Notes: a model not told the origin generated them from the sequence alone. A DNA stretch of 64,000 nt from Candidatus Naiadarchaeum limnaeum (GCA_014189685.1 DVAB01000023.1:33398-97397); one strand, 5' to 3'; shown: positions 34,128 through 43,455, counted from the stretch's first letter. Program-made: numbers and translations.

Positions 34128-35858
34128 CTACATCCTTTCTGGAATCTCAATACCTAGCAAATAAAGGCAGTTTTTCAAAACATTAAATGTTGCTTGAACT
34201 ACTGCAACTCTTGCATTTATCAAATCTTTATCAGGCGCGTTTAAAACAGGCAAATTATTATAGAACAGATTAAACTTTTCTGCCAATTTATGCGCATAGT
34301 TTGCAAGCGTATGAACTCTGTAATGCGTTGCCGTCTCTTGAATAATTAATGGAAACTTTGCTAAATGCTTAACCAGTTCGTGCTCCTCCTCCTGTTCAAG
34401 CAAATTAAATTTAACTTCGCTCAATTTTATTGATTCAGCTTTTTCCAAAATTCTTTTTGCGCGCACAGCAGCATATTGTATATAAGGCCCTGTTTCTCCC
34501 TCAAATTCTAAGGCCCTATCCCAATCAAAGAAAATTGTTTTTGTATTACTAATGTTAAGAATTGAAAATTTAATTGCGCCTATTGCAATCTGCATTGCAG
34601 TATTCTTCTGCCCCTCAAGGGGAAGCTCAGGATTTCTGCTTGTTACTTCTGCAAGCGCCTTTTGAAACATTTTTTCTTTTAGCTCTCTGTATGTAATTGT
34701 GAGTCCTTCTCTTGAGCTCATTTTTTCCCCTTGCAGAGTAATCAAGTCAAAAGTTAAGTTGAAAGATTTTTTTACTTGTTTAAATCCCATCAGTTCAAGA
34801 GTTTTGAAGAGCTGCTGGAAATAAAGCCTCTGCTCACTTCCTGTAACAATAATCGTGCGGTCAATTTTGTATTTCTTGAATTTTTCTTCTGCCAAAGCAA
34901 GATCTCGAGTTGAATAAAGAGTTGTTCCATCGCTCTTTAATAAAAGAAAAGTATCCAAATCATATTTTTTAAGCTCAACAACAACTGCTCCGGCACTTTT
35001 TTTTGCAATTTTTTTCTTTTGTAGTTCTTGGACAAGATCCTTTCCACGCTTATCCATTTGGCTCTCAAAAAAATAATAATTAAATTTGACTCCTAAATCT
35101 TTGTAAATCTCTTCATACTCATCCAAACTCCACTGTCTTGTCCTTTTCCATAAATCCATTAGCTCACTGTCCTTTCCCTCTTCCAATTTTTTCTGTAATT
35201 TTTCAACTTCTGCTTTGTGTTCTGGACTTTCTTCCAATTTTTTAGAGGCTTCTGCATAAATTCTCCCTAACCATTCTCCTCTATTTGAGTTTGGAGTATC
35301 TCCTCTGTGGAAAGTTTGATAAGCCCATAGACATTTTGCAACATGCGCTCCGATATCTCCCTGATAATTCGCGCGCAAAACCTCGTATCCATTATATTCA
35401 AGAATTCTGCTCAAACTTTCCCCCAAAAGCGTACCTCTCAAATGCCCAATGTGAAAAGCTTTGTGCGTATTTGCTTGGGAAAACTCAACCATTATCTTTT
35501 CTTTTCTCTTTTCAGCCCTGCTATAATCTTTTTCAAAAGTTTCTTTTATCACTTCTTTTGCAAAAGCTCCTCTATTAAGGAAAAAGTTTACATATGCACC
35601 AGCAAGACCAACCTTCTTTGCAATTGAAGGCTTTTTGGTATTTGCTAGGATTTTCTCAGCAATATCCCGCGGGGAAACTTTTTTTTGCCTTCCAAGCTGA
35701 AAAGAAATACTGCAGGCCAAATCCCCCATTTTTGCGCTTGGGGGCTCTTCAATAGAATTATCTAAATCGCCTGTTTTTACTTTTAACTTCAATTTTTTTA
35801 GAGTTCCCTCAAGAGAATTAAAAACATCTTCCCTTGCTTTCATCCAGGCGGTTTTCAT
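34128..35858 (-). CDS. argS: Arginyl-tRNA synthetase
   Basis: This class I synthetase charges tRNA-Arg. The N-terminal additional domain is followed by the HIGH-type motif HIGHLRGTLLGE near 150, with FSQANTHKAFHIGH before it. The KMSKS-type motif is KMSSREG near 395. The C-terminal anticodon-binding domain ends LGIEIPERM. The ATG at 35858 is preferred because a TATTATAAA-like box lies just upstream; an ATG at 35906 in frame would add 16 residues. The gene sits among four tRNA-Arg genes. Confidence 0.93.
   Translation of the reverse strand: MKTAWMKAREDVFNSLEGTLKKLKLKVKTGDLDNSIEEPPSAKMGDLACSISFQLGRQKKVSPRDIAEKILANTKKPSIAKKVGLAGAYVNFFLNRGAFAKEVIKETFEKDYSRAEKRKEKIMVEFSQANTHKAFHIGHLRGTLLGESLSRILEYNGYEVLRANYQGDIGAHVAKCLWAYQTFHRGDTPNSNRGEWLGRIYAEASKKLEESPEHKAEVEKLQKKLEEGKDSELMDLWKRTRQWSLDEYEEIYKDLGVKFNYYFFESQMDKRGKDLVQELQKKKIAKKSAGAVVVELKKYDLDTFLLLKSDGTTLYSTRDLALAEEKFKKYKIDRTIIVTGSEQRLYFQQLFKTLELMGFKQVKKSFNLTFDLITLQGEKMSSREGLTITYRELKEKMFQKALAEVTSRNPELPLEGQKNTAMQIAIGAIKFSILNISNTKTIFFDWDRALEFEGETGPYIQYAAVRAKRILEKAESIKLSEVKFNLLEQEEEHELVKHLAKFPLIIQETATHYRVHTLANYAHKLAEKFNLFYNNLPVLNAPDKDLINARVAVVQATFNVLKNCLYLLGIEIPERM
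34139..34157. repeat. Direct repeat: true argS end, copy of 32526-32544
   Basis: These 19 bases are identical and in the same orientation at both positions, 1613 bp apart. This copy lies in the last codons of argS. The pair brackets the two-gene module. Confidence 0.8.
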
Positions 35859-35971
35859 AATTCGTTTATAATGAGACTTTGCTTTTAAACTTTTACAAAA
35901 TTCCATTTAATTTGGATTTATCAATTCTCTTGTAATTTTTGCCTGCGCCTATGAAACTCAGATTAAATGAA

Positions 35972-36086
35972 TGGACCCGAGGGGATATTCAGCTCTGCTG
36001 AATACACCGAGCGTCAGCGAGAGCGTTTGAACCCCCATTAAGAGGTCCGAAGCCTCTTGTCCTAATCCAGGTTAGACCACGGGTCC
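35972..36086 (-). tRNA. tRNA-Arg (TCG) with 40-nt intron in the T-loop
   Basis: Acceptor GGACCCG/CGGGTCC, D stem GTC/GAC, and anticodon stem AGAGG/CCTCT with loop CTTCGGA give anticodon TCG. The T-loop reads TTCAAA then a 40-nt insert (35986-36025), then T and the closing CCCC. A full bulge-helix-bulge forms: T stem GGGG/CCCC, central helix TTCA/TGAA, bulges AAC and TAT, inner helix GCTCT/AGAGC. Cutting in the bulges yields TTCAAAT, a normal T-loop, with the intron between positions 59 and 60. Confidence 0.9.
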
Positions 36087-36118
36087 GTAATAATTAGGGA
36101 ATAAACGCACTTATCTAT

Positions 36119-36661
36119 TTACCGTAAAAAAGCCATTATCTGCGGCAGAAAATTTCTCAAAATAAGATAGTTAAATATGATATTTATTACGCTGAGGGGA
36201 AGCCTTCTTGTTATAGGGTCCATAAATACATAAACGCGCACAAATCCAACAAGCCCATTTCCGAATATTATAATTGTCCACAAACTGTATTCTAAAAGAT
36301 TTGCAGCCGGGATTAGAGCTGCGATGTAAGATAATATGACTAGATAAACAGTATCCAGCAAAATCCATGGCGGCTTTTGAAAACTTCCAAGGTATTTTCC
36401 TGTCATGTTTATGAGCGGTGCACTTGCAATTGCAACAAAAGCAGCTGGAATAGCCCCATGCAAATGCGCTATTACTATTATAAGCACGCTGTGGAATTCT
36501 ATTTTTAAATTATCATAGAGCGAATTCGCGCGGCTAAAGATTACTAAGAAAGTTGCGAGAATTGTTATAAAAGCAATTTTTGGGAAAAATAGCAGTGGGA
36601 CAAAAAGAATTACGAGTAACATAATCAGGTCAAATCTCAGCAAACTTCTTGCGGTGGTCAT
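36119..36661 (-). CDS. Multi-pass membrane protein, paralogue of the gene at 31788
   Basis: This 180-residue protein has about six hydrophobic helices and shares the FSR, FHS, AHLHG, DTVYL and IPAANL-like positions with the product at 31788. It has no known family. It lies between tRNA-Arg(TCG) and tRNA-Arg(TCT) on the same strand as both, so it may be co-transcribed with them. Identity is low but the spacing of the shared residues is the same, so common ancestry is likely. Confidence 0.65.
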   Translation of the reverse strand: MTTARSLLRFDLIMLLVILFVPLLFFPKIAFITILATFLVIFSRANSLYDNLKIEFHSVLIIVIAHLHGAIPAAFVAIASAPLINMTGKYLGSFQKPPWILLDTVYLVILSYIAALIPAANLLEYSLWTIIIFGNGLVGFVRVYVFMDPITRRLPLSVINIIFNYLILRNFLPQIMAFLR

Positions 36662-36738
36662 TTTTTTTGTAATTTAACATCGGTTTATAAATTCCCTTGC
36701 AGTTTGTCCCTGCACCCGCGATGCCGATGTTAAATTAG

Positions 36739-36812
36739 TGCCCCCAAGGGGATTTGAACCCCTACCAATAGCTTAGAAGGCTATCGCCCTATCCAGGTTA
36801 GGCTATGGGGGC
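36739..36812 (-). tRNA. tRNA-Arg (TCT)
   Basis: Acceptor GCCCCCA/TGGGGGC, anticodon stem ATAGC/GCTAT with loop CTTCTAA (anticodon TCT), and a GGGG/CCCC-type T stem pair. No intron is present and CCA is not encoded. Confidence 0.93.
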
Positions 36813-36901
36813 ATAAATATTATTGTAACTGTGCGCTTTTATTCCTTGTGAACGAAGAATATTTAAACACCTTTTTATTACTTAAAAATCCTTTGGGACA
36901 C

Positions 36902-37207
36902 ATGGCAGAATTTATTGTTGCAAAGATTGATGAAATTCCTAATGGAACCGGAAAAGTTGTATTTGCAGGAGACAAGCCTATAGCACTTTTTAATATAAAT
37001 GGAACTTTTTATGCTATTGACAATACATGCGCGCACAGAGGCGGCCCTCTTGGCGAAGGAGATTTGGGTGGTACAATAGTTACATGCCCTTGGCATGGCT
37101 GGCAGTTTGATGTAACAACCGGAGTCTCTCCATTTGGGCCAACAGTTGAGAAGTATGAAGTTAAGCTTGACTCACAGACACAGGAGATAAAAGTTGTTGT
37201 TCCATAG
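36902..37207 (+). CDS. Rieske-type [2Fe-2S] ferredoxin
   Basis: The two cluster-binding boxes are CAHRG and CPWHGWQFD, giving two Cys and two His ligands. At 101 residues this is a stand-alone Rieske ferredoxin, of the type that donates electrons to oxygenases or reductases. The partner enzyme is not in the window. The ATG at 36902 is preferred over a GTG at 36848; TATTTAAAC lies about 40 nt upstream. The last 47 nt overlap the end of convergent carB. Confidence 0.9.
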   Translation: MAEFIVAKIDEIPNGTGKVVFAGDKPIALFNINGTFYAIDNTCAHRGGPLGEGDLGGTIVTCPWHGWQFDVTTGVSPFGPTVEKYEVKLDSQTQEIKVVVP

Positions 37208-40200
37208 AATAATAATCTTTCAAAGATTTAACGCTAAATTCGCCTTTTTGCATTTTCTTGATTGCTTCTAAAGCAGCAAATGCTCCTGAAATTGTTGTTA
37301 TGCATGGAATTTTTGCAGTTATGCATGCGCGCCTTATCTTAAAACCATCTCTACTCGCAATTCCTCCTGTTGTAGGTGTATTTATCACAAGGTCAACCTC
37401 GCCATTCCTAATCAAATCAACAATGTTTGGCGCTCCTTCAGAAGCCTTCAGTACTTTTTTTACATAAATGTTGTCAAGCGAAATTACTTTGGCAGTGTTT
37501 CCAACAGAAATTATCTCAAATCCCAACTCTGAAAATCCTTTCGCAAGTTTTGAAACATATCTTTTGTCATTTCTGTTTACAGCAAAGAATACGCTGCCCA
37601 TTTTTGGCAGATTAACATACGCCCCTAACTGTGCTTTGTAAAAAGCAGTTCCGAAATCATAATCAATTCCCATAGATTCCCCTGTAGATTTCATCTCAGG
37701 CCCTAATCTTATATCTGCGCCTGGAAGTTTATCAAATGGAAATACAACACTTTTTACAGAAACATGTTTTGGAGTTATCTCTCTGTTTGCCAAGCCTAAT
37801 TCTTCCAAACTTTTTCCCATTATCGCTTTTGTTCCAATTTTCGCAAGTTGCACTCCGATTGCTTTGCTGATGAATGGAACAGTTCTGCTCGACCTTGGAT
37901 TTGCTTCCAAAACATAAACAATCCCCTCCTTAACAGCGTATTGGATATTTATCATTCCAATAACTTTTAACTCAAGCGCAATTTTTTGTGTGTATTCTTT
38001 TACAGTTTCAATAACTTCTTTGCTCAAAGTTTGCGGCGGGACAACACAACTCGAATCTCCAGAATGAATCCCTGCTTCCTCGATATGCTCCATCACTCCG
38101 CCAATAAAAACATTTTTTCCATCGCAAACAGCATCCACATCCAATTCAATCGCATCCTGCAAAAATTTATCAATTAAAATTGGGTGCTCTTTTGAGACGC
38201 GCACAGCTTCTCTCATATAAATTTCCAAATCCTCATCTGTGTGAACAATTTCCATCGCGCGTCCTCCAAGAACATAGCTCGGCCGAACTAAAACAGGATA
38301 CCCCAATTTCCTTACAATCTGTTTGGCTTCAACATAGGAATTGGCAATCCCATATCTCGCTTGAGGGATTCTTAATTTTCTTAGAACTTTTGTAAACAAA
38401 TCACGGTTTTCAGCCTTATCCATATCCTCCGGAGTTGTACCAAGAACCTTTACTCCAGCTTCTTTGAGTGGGATTGAAAGATTTACGGCTGTCTGACCTC
38501 CAAATTGTGTTATAACGCCTAAAGGCTTTTCAATTTCGCAGACCGCGAGAACATCTTCCAAGTGCAAGGGCTCAAAATACAATCTATCTGATGTATCGTA
38601 GTCTGTTGAAACAGTTTCAGGATTGTTATTAATTATAATTGCTTCATATCCTAATTCTCTCAAAGCCCAAACTGCATGCACAGTGCAGTAATCAAACTCA
38701 ATTCCCTGCCCAATCCTTATTGGCCCGCTGCCAAGAATTATTACTTTTTTCTTTTCAGAGCTTTTTGTGTCAGTTTTTGTTCCATGAGTGCTATAATAAT
38801 AAGGAGTTTTCGCCTCAAACTCAGCAGCGCAAGTATCAACCATTTTATAATTGCGCAAAAATTCTTTTTTCAACTTTTTGTGCGTTATATTTTCAATCTG
38901 TTCATAAATAAATCCAAATTTTTTTGCATATTCAGTTATTTGCTTTAACTTTTCTCTTCTTGACTTTTTCAAAAGTTTTTCGATTTCAACTATATGTTGT
39001 ACTTTCTCTACAAACCACCTATCGATCTTTGTTAATTCAGAAATTTCCTTTACAGGGAATCCTGATTTAAGCGCGCTAACAATATAGAAAAGTCTTTTAT
39101 GCGTTGGGACGATTAAATGGTGTCTCAACTCTTCTTTGCTTATCTTCTCATCTTCACGATCTCCAACTAATCCAATTTTATCTATATCCAGAGAGCGAAT
39201 TGCTTTTTGCAAGGATTCCTCAAAATTTCTTCCAATTGCCATCACTTCTCCAGTTGATTTCATCTGCGTTCCAATAGTTCGATCTGCAGTTGAAAACTTC
39301 TCGAATGGCCAGCGCGGAATTTTTGTTACAATATAATCCAGGGCTGGCTCAAAACTTGCCTTTGTTTCTTTTGTAATTGGGTTTTGAATCTCATCCAGAG
39401 TTAACCCAATTGCAATTTTTGCCGCGATTAAAGCTATTGGATAACCAGTTGCCTTGCTTGCTAAAGCACTTGAACGAGAAACTCGCGGATTTACCTCAAT
39501 AACATAATAATTTTCAGAATTTGGATCTAAAGCAAATTGTATATTGCATCCGCCTTCAACTCCAAGCGCGCGAATAATTTTAATTGAAGCTGTTCGTAGC
39601 ATCTGGTACTCATAATCAGTTAAAGTTTGAGAAGGCGCAACAACAATTGATTCTCCTGTGTGAATTCCAACTGCATCAAAATTTTCCATATTACAAACTG
39701 TAATGCAATTATCAGCAGAGTCACGCATAACCTCGTACTCAATTTCTTTCCAGCCTGCAACACTTTTTTCAATTAAAACCTGGTGAATCCTACTCAGTGC
39801 AAGTCCATTCGAAGCAATTCTATCTAAATCAAAGGGATTTTCTGCAACTCCGCTTCCAGTTCCCCCTAAAGTGTAAGCAGGCCGCACAATAACTGGGTAG
39901 TCTATTTGTTCAGCATAATCCAGGGCATCTTTTACAGTTGTTACAGCTTTTGAAGGCGGAACTGGCTCTCTGATTTTTATCATTAATTCTCTAAACTTAT
40001 CTCTGTCCTCTCCAGCGTGGATTGCACTTACTGGAGTTCCGAGAACTTTTACTTTATATTTTTCTAAAATTCCTTTTTCAGAAAGCTCTGCTGTTAAATT
40101 AAGCGCAGTTTGCCCGCCCATTCCAGAAATAATCCCATCTGGCCGCTCCTTTGCAATTATTTTTTCAATGCTCTCAATTGTTAATGGCTCAATATAAGTA

Positions 40201-40388
40201 GCATCTGCCATATCCGAATCAGTTTGTATTGTTGCAGGATTTGAATTAACCAATACCGTTTTTACTCCCTCTTCGCGCAAAGACTTCAAAGCTTGGCTCC
40301 CTGAGTAATCAAACTCAGCTGCCTGCCCGATTATAATTGGGCCGCTTCCGATTATCAAAGCTTTCTTTATGTTTTCGCTTTTAGACAT
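37161..40388 (-). CDS. carB: Carbamoyl-phosphate synthase, large subunit
   Basis: The full-length 1075-residue enzyme makes carbamoyl phosphate from ammonia, bicarbonate and two ATP. Two homologous ATP-grasp halves are visible (PTYPIV-like VRPAYTLGGTGSG near 170 and VRPSYVLGGRAME near 700), with GMGGQTALN and TQFGGQTAVN preceding them. A C-terminal MGS-like allosteric domain (ANTPTTGG-like NTPTTGGIASRDG) is present near 1020. It overlaps carA by 8 nt. The product can serve argF or pyrimidine synthesis; no pyrB is seen. Confidence 0.96.
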   Translation of the reverse strand: MSKSENIKKALIIGSGPIIIGQAAEFDYSGSQALKSLREEGVKTVLVNSNPATIQTDSDMADATYIEPLTIESIEKIIAKERPDGIISGMGGQTALNLTAELSEKGILEKYKVKVLGTPVSAIHAGEDRDKFRELMIKIREPVPPSKAVTTVKDALDYAEQIDYPVIVRPAYTLGGTGSGVAENPFDLDRIASNGLALSRIHQVLIEKSVAGWKEIEYEVMRDSADNCITVCNMENFDAVGIHTGESIVVAPSQTLTDYEYQMLRTASIKIIRALGVEGGCNIQFALDPNSENYYVIEVNPRVSRSSALASKATGYPIALIAAKIAIGLTLDEIQNPITKETKASFEPALDYIVTKIPRWPFEKFSTADRTIGTQMKSTGEVMAIGRNFEESLQKAIRSLDIDKIGLVGDREDEKISKEELRHHLIVPTHKRLFYIVSALKSGFPVKEISELTKIDRWFVEKVQHIVEIEKLLKKSRREKLKQITEYAKKFGFIYEQIENITHKKLKKEFLRNYKMVDTCAAEFEAKTPYYYSTHGTKTDTKSSEKKKVIILGSGPIRIGQGIEFDYCTVHAVWALRELGYEAIIINNNPETVSTDYDTSDRLYFEPLHLEDVLAVCEIEKPLGVITQFGGQTAVNLSIPLKEAGVKVLGTTPEDMDKAENRDLFTKVLRKLRIPQARYGIANSYVEAKQIVRKLGYPVLVRPSYVLGGRAMEIVHTDEDLEIYMREAVRVSKEHPILIDKFLQDAIELDVDAVCDGKNVFIGGVMEHIEEAGIHSGDSSCVVPPQTLSKEVIETVKEYTQKIALELKVIGMINIQYAVKEGIVYVLEANPRSSRTVPFISKAIGVQLAKIGTKAIMGKSLEELGLANREITPKHVSVKSVVFPFDKLPGADIRLGPEMKSTGESMGIDYDFGTAFYKAQLGAYVNLPKMGSVFFAVNRNDKRYVSKLAKGFSELGFEIISVGNTAKVISLDNIYVKKVLKASEGAPNIVDLIRNGEVDLVINTPTTGGIASRDGFKIRRACITAKIPCITTISGAFAALEAIKKMQKGEFSVKSLKDYYSMEQQLLSPVSVSQA

Positions 40389-41490
40389 TTTTTCCCACCA
40401 TTTTTAAAAATTTGTCAAACAAATACTTATTGTCCTGCGGCCCTGGCCCGCCCTCGGGGTGATACTGAACAGAAAAAATTGGCTTATTTTTGTGTGTTAA
40501 GCCTTCGATTGAGTTATCATTCAAATTAAACTTTGTTGCTTTGAAATTCGTACCTTCTAAACTTTGTGAATCAACAGCATATCCATGATTCTGGGTTGTT
40601 ATATGAACAGTTCCTGTTTCGAAATCTTTTACAGGATGATTTACTCCCCGATGCCCGAATTTTAATTTGTAAGTTTTCGCGCCTGCAGCTAAAGCTAAAA
40701 TTTGATGCCCTAAGCAAATCCCAAAAATCGGAATATCACTTTCGTTTATTAGTTTGCGAACAGTTTCAATTACATAAGTCGGCTTTGCAGGGTCTCCTGG
40801 GCCGTTTGAAATTATAATTCCCTCTGGATTATATCTCATAATTTTTTCAAAACTAGTATTTGCTGGTACAACAGTTATTCTGCAACCCCTCCTCTCCAAA
40901 CTTCGCAAAATGTTGTATTTAACTCCTGTATCAATTAAAACAATATTTCGCGTTCCTTTTTTATTCCAAACTTCTGGCTTTGAGACCGTAACATATGGTA
41001 GCAAATCCTCGGAATCCGGATGCGGCCGCAAATTTACTTCTTCAGAAACTTTTTTAATATCCACATCTGATTTGCAAATTACTCCTTTCATAACTCCTTT
41101 CGTTCTAATCACTTGTGTTAGCGCGCGTGTATCAACATTGTAAAGTCCAGGAATTTTGTATTCCTTCAAAAACTTGCCCAAAGTTTCAAAAGCCTTAAAG
41201 TGAGAAGGCAGTTCACAGAGCTCACTTATTACAAATCCGCGCACTTGAACTCGTTTTGATTCAAAATTTTCTTTATTAGTTGCATAATTTCCAACTAAAG
41301 GGTAGGTCATTGTTAAAATTTGGCCAGCATAACTTGGGTCAGTTAAAGCTTCCTGGTATCCAGTCATTGCTGTGTTAAAAACGACCTCTCCAAAAGTGTT
41401 AGGGCTGAAAAAACCAAAGGGAATCCCCTCAAAAAAAGCGCCGTTTTCCAGCACTAAAAGTGCTTTATTTTTGTTTTTTTGCGCAGGCAT
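40381..41490 (-). CDS. carA: Carbamoyl-phosphate synthase, small (glutaminase) subunit
   Basis: The class I glutamine amidotransferase domain has the catalytic cysteine in GICLGHQ near 262 and the HPEGGPGP end motif supplying His and Glu near 348. The N-terminal domain (TGYQEALTDPSYAGQILTMT) matches CarA. It passes ammonia to CarB. A GGTGGGAG Shine-Dalgarno-like site lies about 10-17 nt before the ATG at 41490. Length is normal. Confidence 0.95.
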   Translation of the reverse strand: MPAQKNKNKALLVLENGAFFEGIPFGFFSPNTFGEVVFNTAMTGYQEALTDPSYAGQILTMTYPLVGNYATNKENFESKRVQVRGFVISELCELPSHFKAFETLGKFLKEYKIPGLYNVDTRALTQVIRTKGVMKGVICKSDVDIKKVSEEVNLRPHPDSEDLLPYVTVSKPEVWNKKGTRNIVLIDTGVKYNILRSLERRGCRITVVPANTSFEKIMRYNPEGIIISNGPGDPAKPTYVIETVRKLINESDIPIFGICLGHQILALAAGAKTYKLKFGHRGVNHPVKDFETGTVHITTQNHGYAVDSQSLEGTNFKATKFNLNDNSIEGLTHKNKPIFSVQYHPEGGPGPQDNKYLFDKFLKMVGKNV

Positions 41491-41635
41491 AGTTCAGACT
41501 CCCACCTAGAACCTGCTGAAATTTATCAAGCATTAGACTAAATAATTACCCTGGGCTGTTTATAAATGTTTCTAGCTCTAAAAGATAACTTTTAACAAAA
41601 CTATTAATATTCTTTTACTCCATTCACACTTTACT

Positions 41636-42874
41636 ATGCAATCTATTGTTCTTGCTGCAGGCGAAGGCACTCGAATGCTTCCATTAACTAGCACTAGGCC
41701 AAAGCCTATGCTCCCAATTGCAAATAAACCAATTTTAGAGCATATTGTCAATGCCTTAAAAAAAGCCGGTGTAAAAGAAGCTGTTGTTGTCCAGGACCCC
41801 TCAAGATTTATTGAAAATTATTTCAAAGATGGAAAGGAATTTGGAATAAAATTAAAATATATTGTCCAAGCGCAAAAATTGGGAACTGCGCACGCAATTT
41901 CACTTTGCGAATCTCTAATTAAAGACGATAATTTTCTTGTTATAAACGGGGATAATTTTGTGCGCGTGGAAGTTTTAGCAGATTTAGTGAGAAAGCACAA
42001 GGGCGATGCAACAATAACTTTGCTTGAAGTGCCTGATCGGGAATTAATGGGAACATTGAGCACAGTTAAGTTTGATGCGGACAGGGTTGTTAGGATTATT
42101 GAAAAACCGACTCCTGGGCAAATTCTTTCTCCATACGCTTCAATCGGAACTTATGTCTTTTCGCAATACCTTTTCGATGCGATTAAAAAAATAAAAAAAT
42201 CCCCCCGCGGCGAGCTGGAACTTCCAACAGCAATGCAACTCATGCTGAGCGAAAGAAAAAAAATGTACTACGTGAAAACTCATTATTGGCAACATATTTC
42301 CTATCCTTGGGATTTGTTAACCGCAAATAAAATGTTTCTAGATGAAACAAAAGCAAAAGTAAAGGGCGGAGAGATTGAAAAAAACGTTACTATTAAAGGA
42401 AAACTTTTGCTTGGAAAAAATTCAATAATTAAAAGCGGAACTTATATTGAGGGCTCTGTTATGATTGGAGATAATTGTACAATTGGCCCTAATTGTTTCT
42501 TGCGCTCATATGTTTGTCTTGGAAATAATGTTCGAGTTGGAAATGGAGTTGAAATAAAGAATTCAATAATTATGGATGGAACTCATGTTCCTCATTTAAG
42601 CTATGTTGGCGATTCGCTAATTGGACAGAATGTAAATTTTGGCGCCGGTGCGATTTTAACAAATTTCAGATTAGACGGGCAAAATATAAAGGTTCTGATA
42701 AAAGACAAACTAGTTGATTCTGGATTGAGAAAATTGGGTGCTATTGTCGGAGATAATGTAAAATTTGGAAGTAATGTTGTCGTAAATCCTGGAAAAAGGA
42801 TCGGAGCGAATTCACTTATTTGGCCAGGAAGAGTTATAACAGAGGACGTTCCAGATAGTTCTGAGATAAAATGA
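41636..42874 (+). CDS. Bifunctional sugar-1-phosphate nucleotidyltransferase / acyltransferase (GlmU-like)
   Basis: The N-terminal domain (1-230) is a nucleotidyltransferase with LAAGEGTRMLPLTSTRPKPM and INGDNF. The C-terminal part (about 245-410) is a left-handed beta-helix of hexapeptide repeats (VMIGDNCTIGPNCF), as in acetyltransferases. Archaeal proteins of this layout make UDP-GlcNAc or dTDP/UDP-glucose type sugars for glycosylation. The exact sugar is not determined. A leaderless TATTAATATT box precedes it. tmk overlaps its stop by 4 nt. Confidence 0.88.
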   Translation: MQSIVLAAGEGTRMLPLTSTRPKPMLPIANKPILEHIVNALKKAGVKEAVVVQDPSRFIENYFKDGKEFGIKLKYIVQAQKLGTAHAISLCESLIKDDNFLVINGDNFVRVEVLADLVRKHKGDATITLLEVPDRELMGTLSTVKFDADRVVRIIEKPTPGQILSPYASIGTYVFSQYLFDAIKKIKKSPRGELELPTAMQLMLSERKKMYYVKTHYWQHISYPWDLLTANKMFLDETKAKVKGGEIEKNVTIKGKLLLGKNSIIKSGTYIEGSVMIGDNCTIGPNCFLRSYVCLGNNVRVGNGVEIKNSIIMDGTHVPHLSYVGDSLIGQNVNFGAGAILTNFRLDGQNIKVLIKDKLVDSGLRKLGAIVGDNVKFGSNVVVNPGKRIGANSLIWPGRVITEDVPDSSEIK

Positions 42875-43443
42875 GCAAGGGAAAATTTATTGTTTTAGAA
42901 GGGATTGATAAATCCGGAAAATCAACACATTCAAAGCTTTTAGTTAAATTTCTGAGGAAAAAATTTTCAACTATTCACACAAAAGAGCCTTCGCGCGGCC
43001 CAATTGGATTACTGCTTCGAAAATATTTGCGAAAAGATTCTCTTCCATTAATAGATGCGCTCTTATTTACAGCTGACAGAGTTGAGCATCAGAACAGTGT
43101 AGTTGTGCCAGCTCTAAAAAAAGGGAAAGTTGTTGTCCAGGAGCGCTCGTTTTACTCAACAATTGCCTACCAACAAACCCAGGGCTTGAATGAGAAATGG
43201 CTGCGTGCGCTCAATTCTTTTGCACTAAAACCAAATTTGGTTATTCTTTTAGACATAAATCCAAGAATCGCGCTAAAGAGAATTCGTGGAAAAGAAAAAT
43301 TTGAAACTCTGAATTTTTTATATAAAGTTAGAAAGAACTACCTTGCACTTGCGCGTAAAGAAAAATTTACAATAATACGTGCGGATATGTCAAAGAAAGC
43401 TGTACAGGCTGAAATCCGGAACGCAGTCGGAAAATTGCTCTAA
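42871..43443 (+). CDS. tmk: Thymidylate kinase
   Basis: It phosphorylates dTMP to dTDP. The P-loop is GIDKSGKS at 10-17 (most relatives have GxDGAGKS). The family DR motif is in TADRVEH near 70, and VVQERSFYSTIAYQQ near 89 matches the TMP-binding helix. Length (190 aa) is normal. The 4-nt ATGA overlap with the upstream gene suggests coupling. Confidence 0.9.
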   Translation: MSKGKFIVLEGIDKSGKSTHSKLLVKFLRKKFSTIHTKEPSRGPIGLLLRKYLRKDSLPLIDALLFTADRVEHQNSVVVPALKKGKVVVQERSFYSTIAYQQTQGLNEKWLRALNSFALKPNLVILLDINPRIALKRIRGKEKFETLNFLYKVRKNYLALARKEKFTIIRADMSKKAVQAEIRNAVGKLL

Positions 43444-43455
43444 TTTTGTACAAAA
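43444..43455. promoter_or_regulatory. TTTTGTACAAAA palindrome before the Lrp gene
   Basis: A perfect 12-bp palindrome, followed by a TATATATA box and a second GTAC at 43480-43483, lies just upstream of the Lrp/AsnC gene. The core TTGTACAA also occurs twice upstream of the second Lrp-family gene at 47253. Confidence 0.6.

Noticed and set aside
32526-34157. CRISPR-like repeat
   Set aside because: Only two copies of the 19-bp repeat exist, 1.6 kb apart, and they derive from the argS coding end. No CRISPR array or cas gene is seen in the window.
38639-38948. Long plus-strand frames opposite carB
   Set aside because: They are shadows of carB, which has full-length conserved motifs on the other strand.
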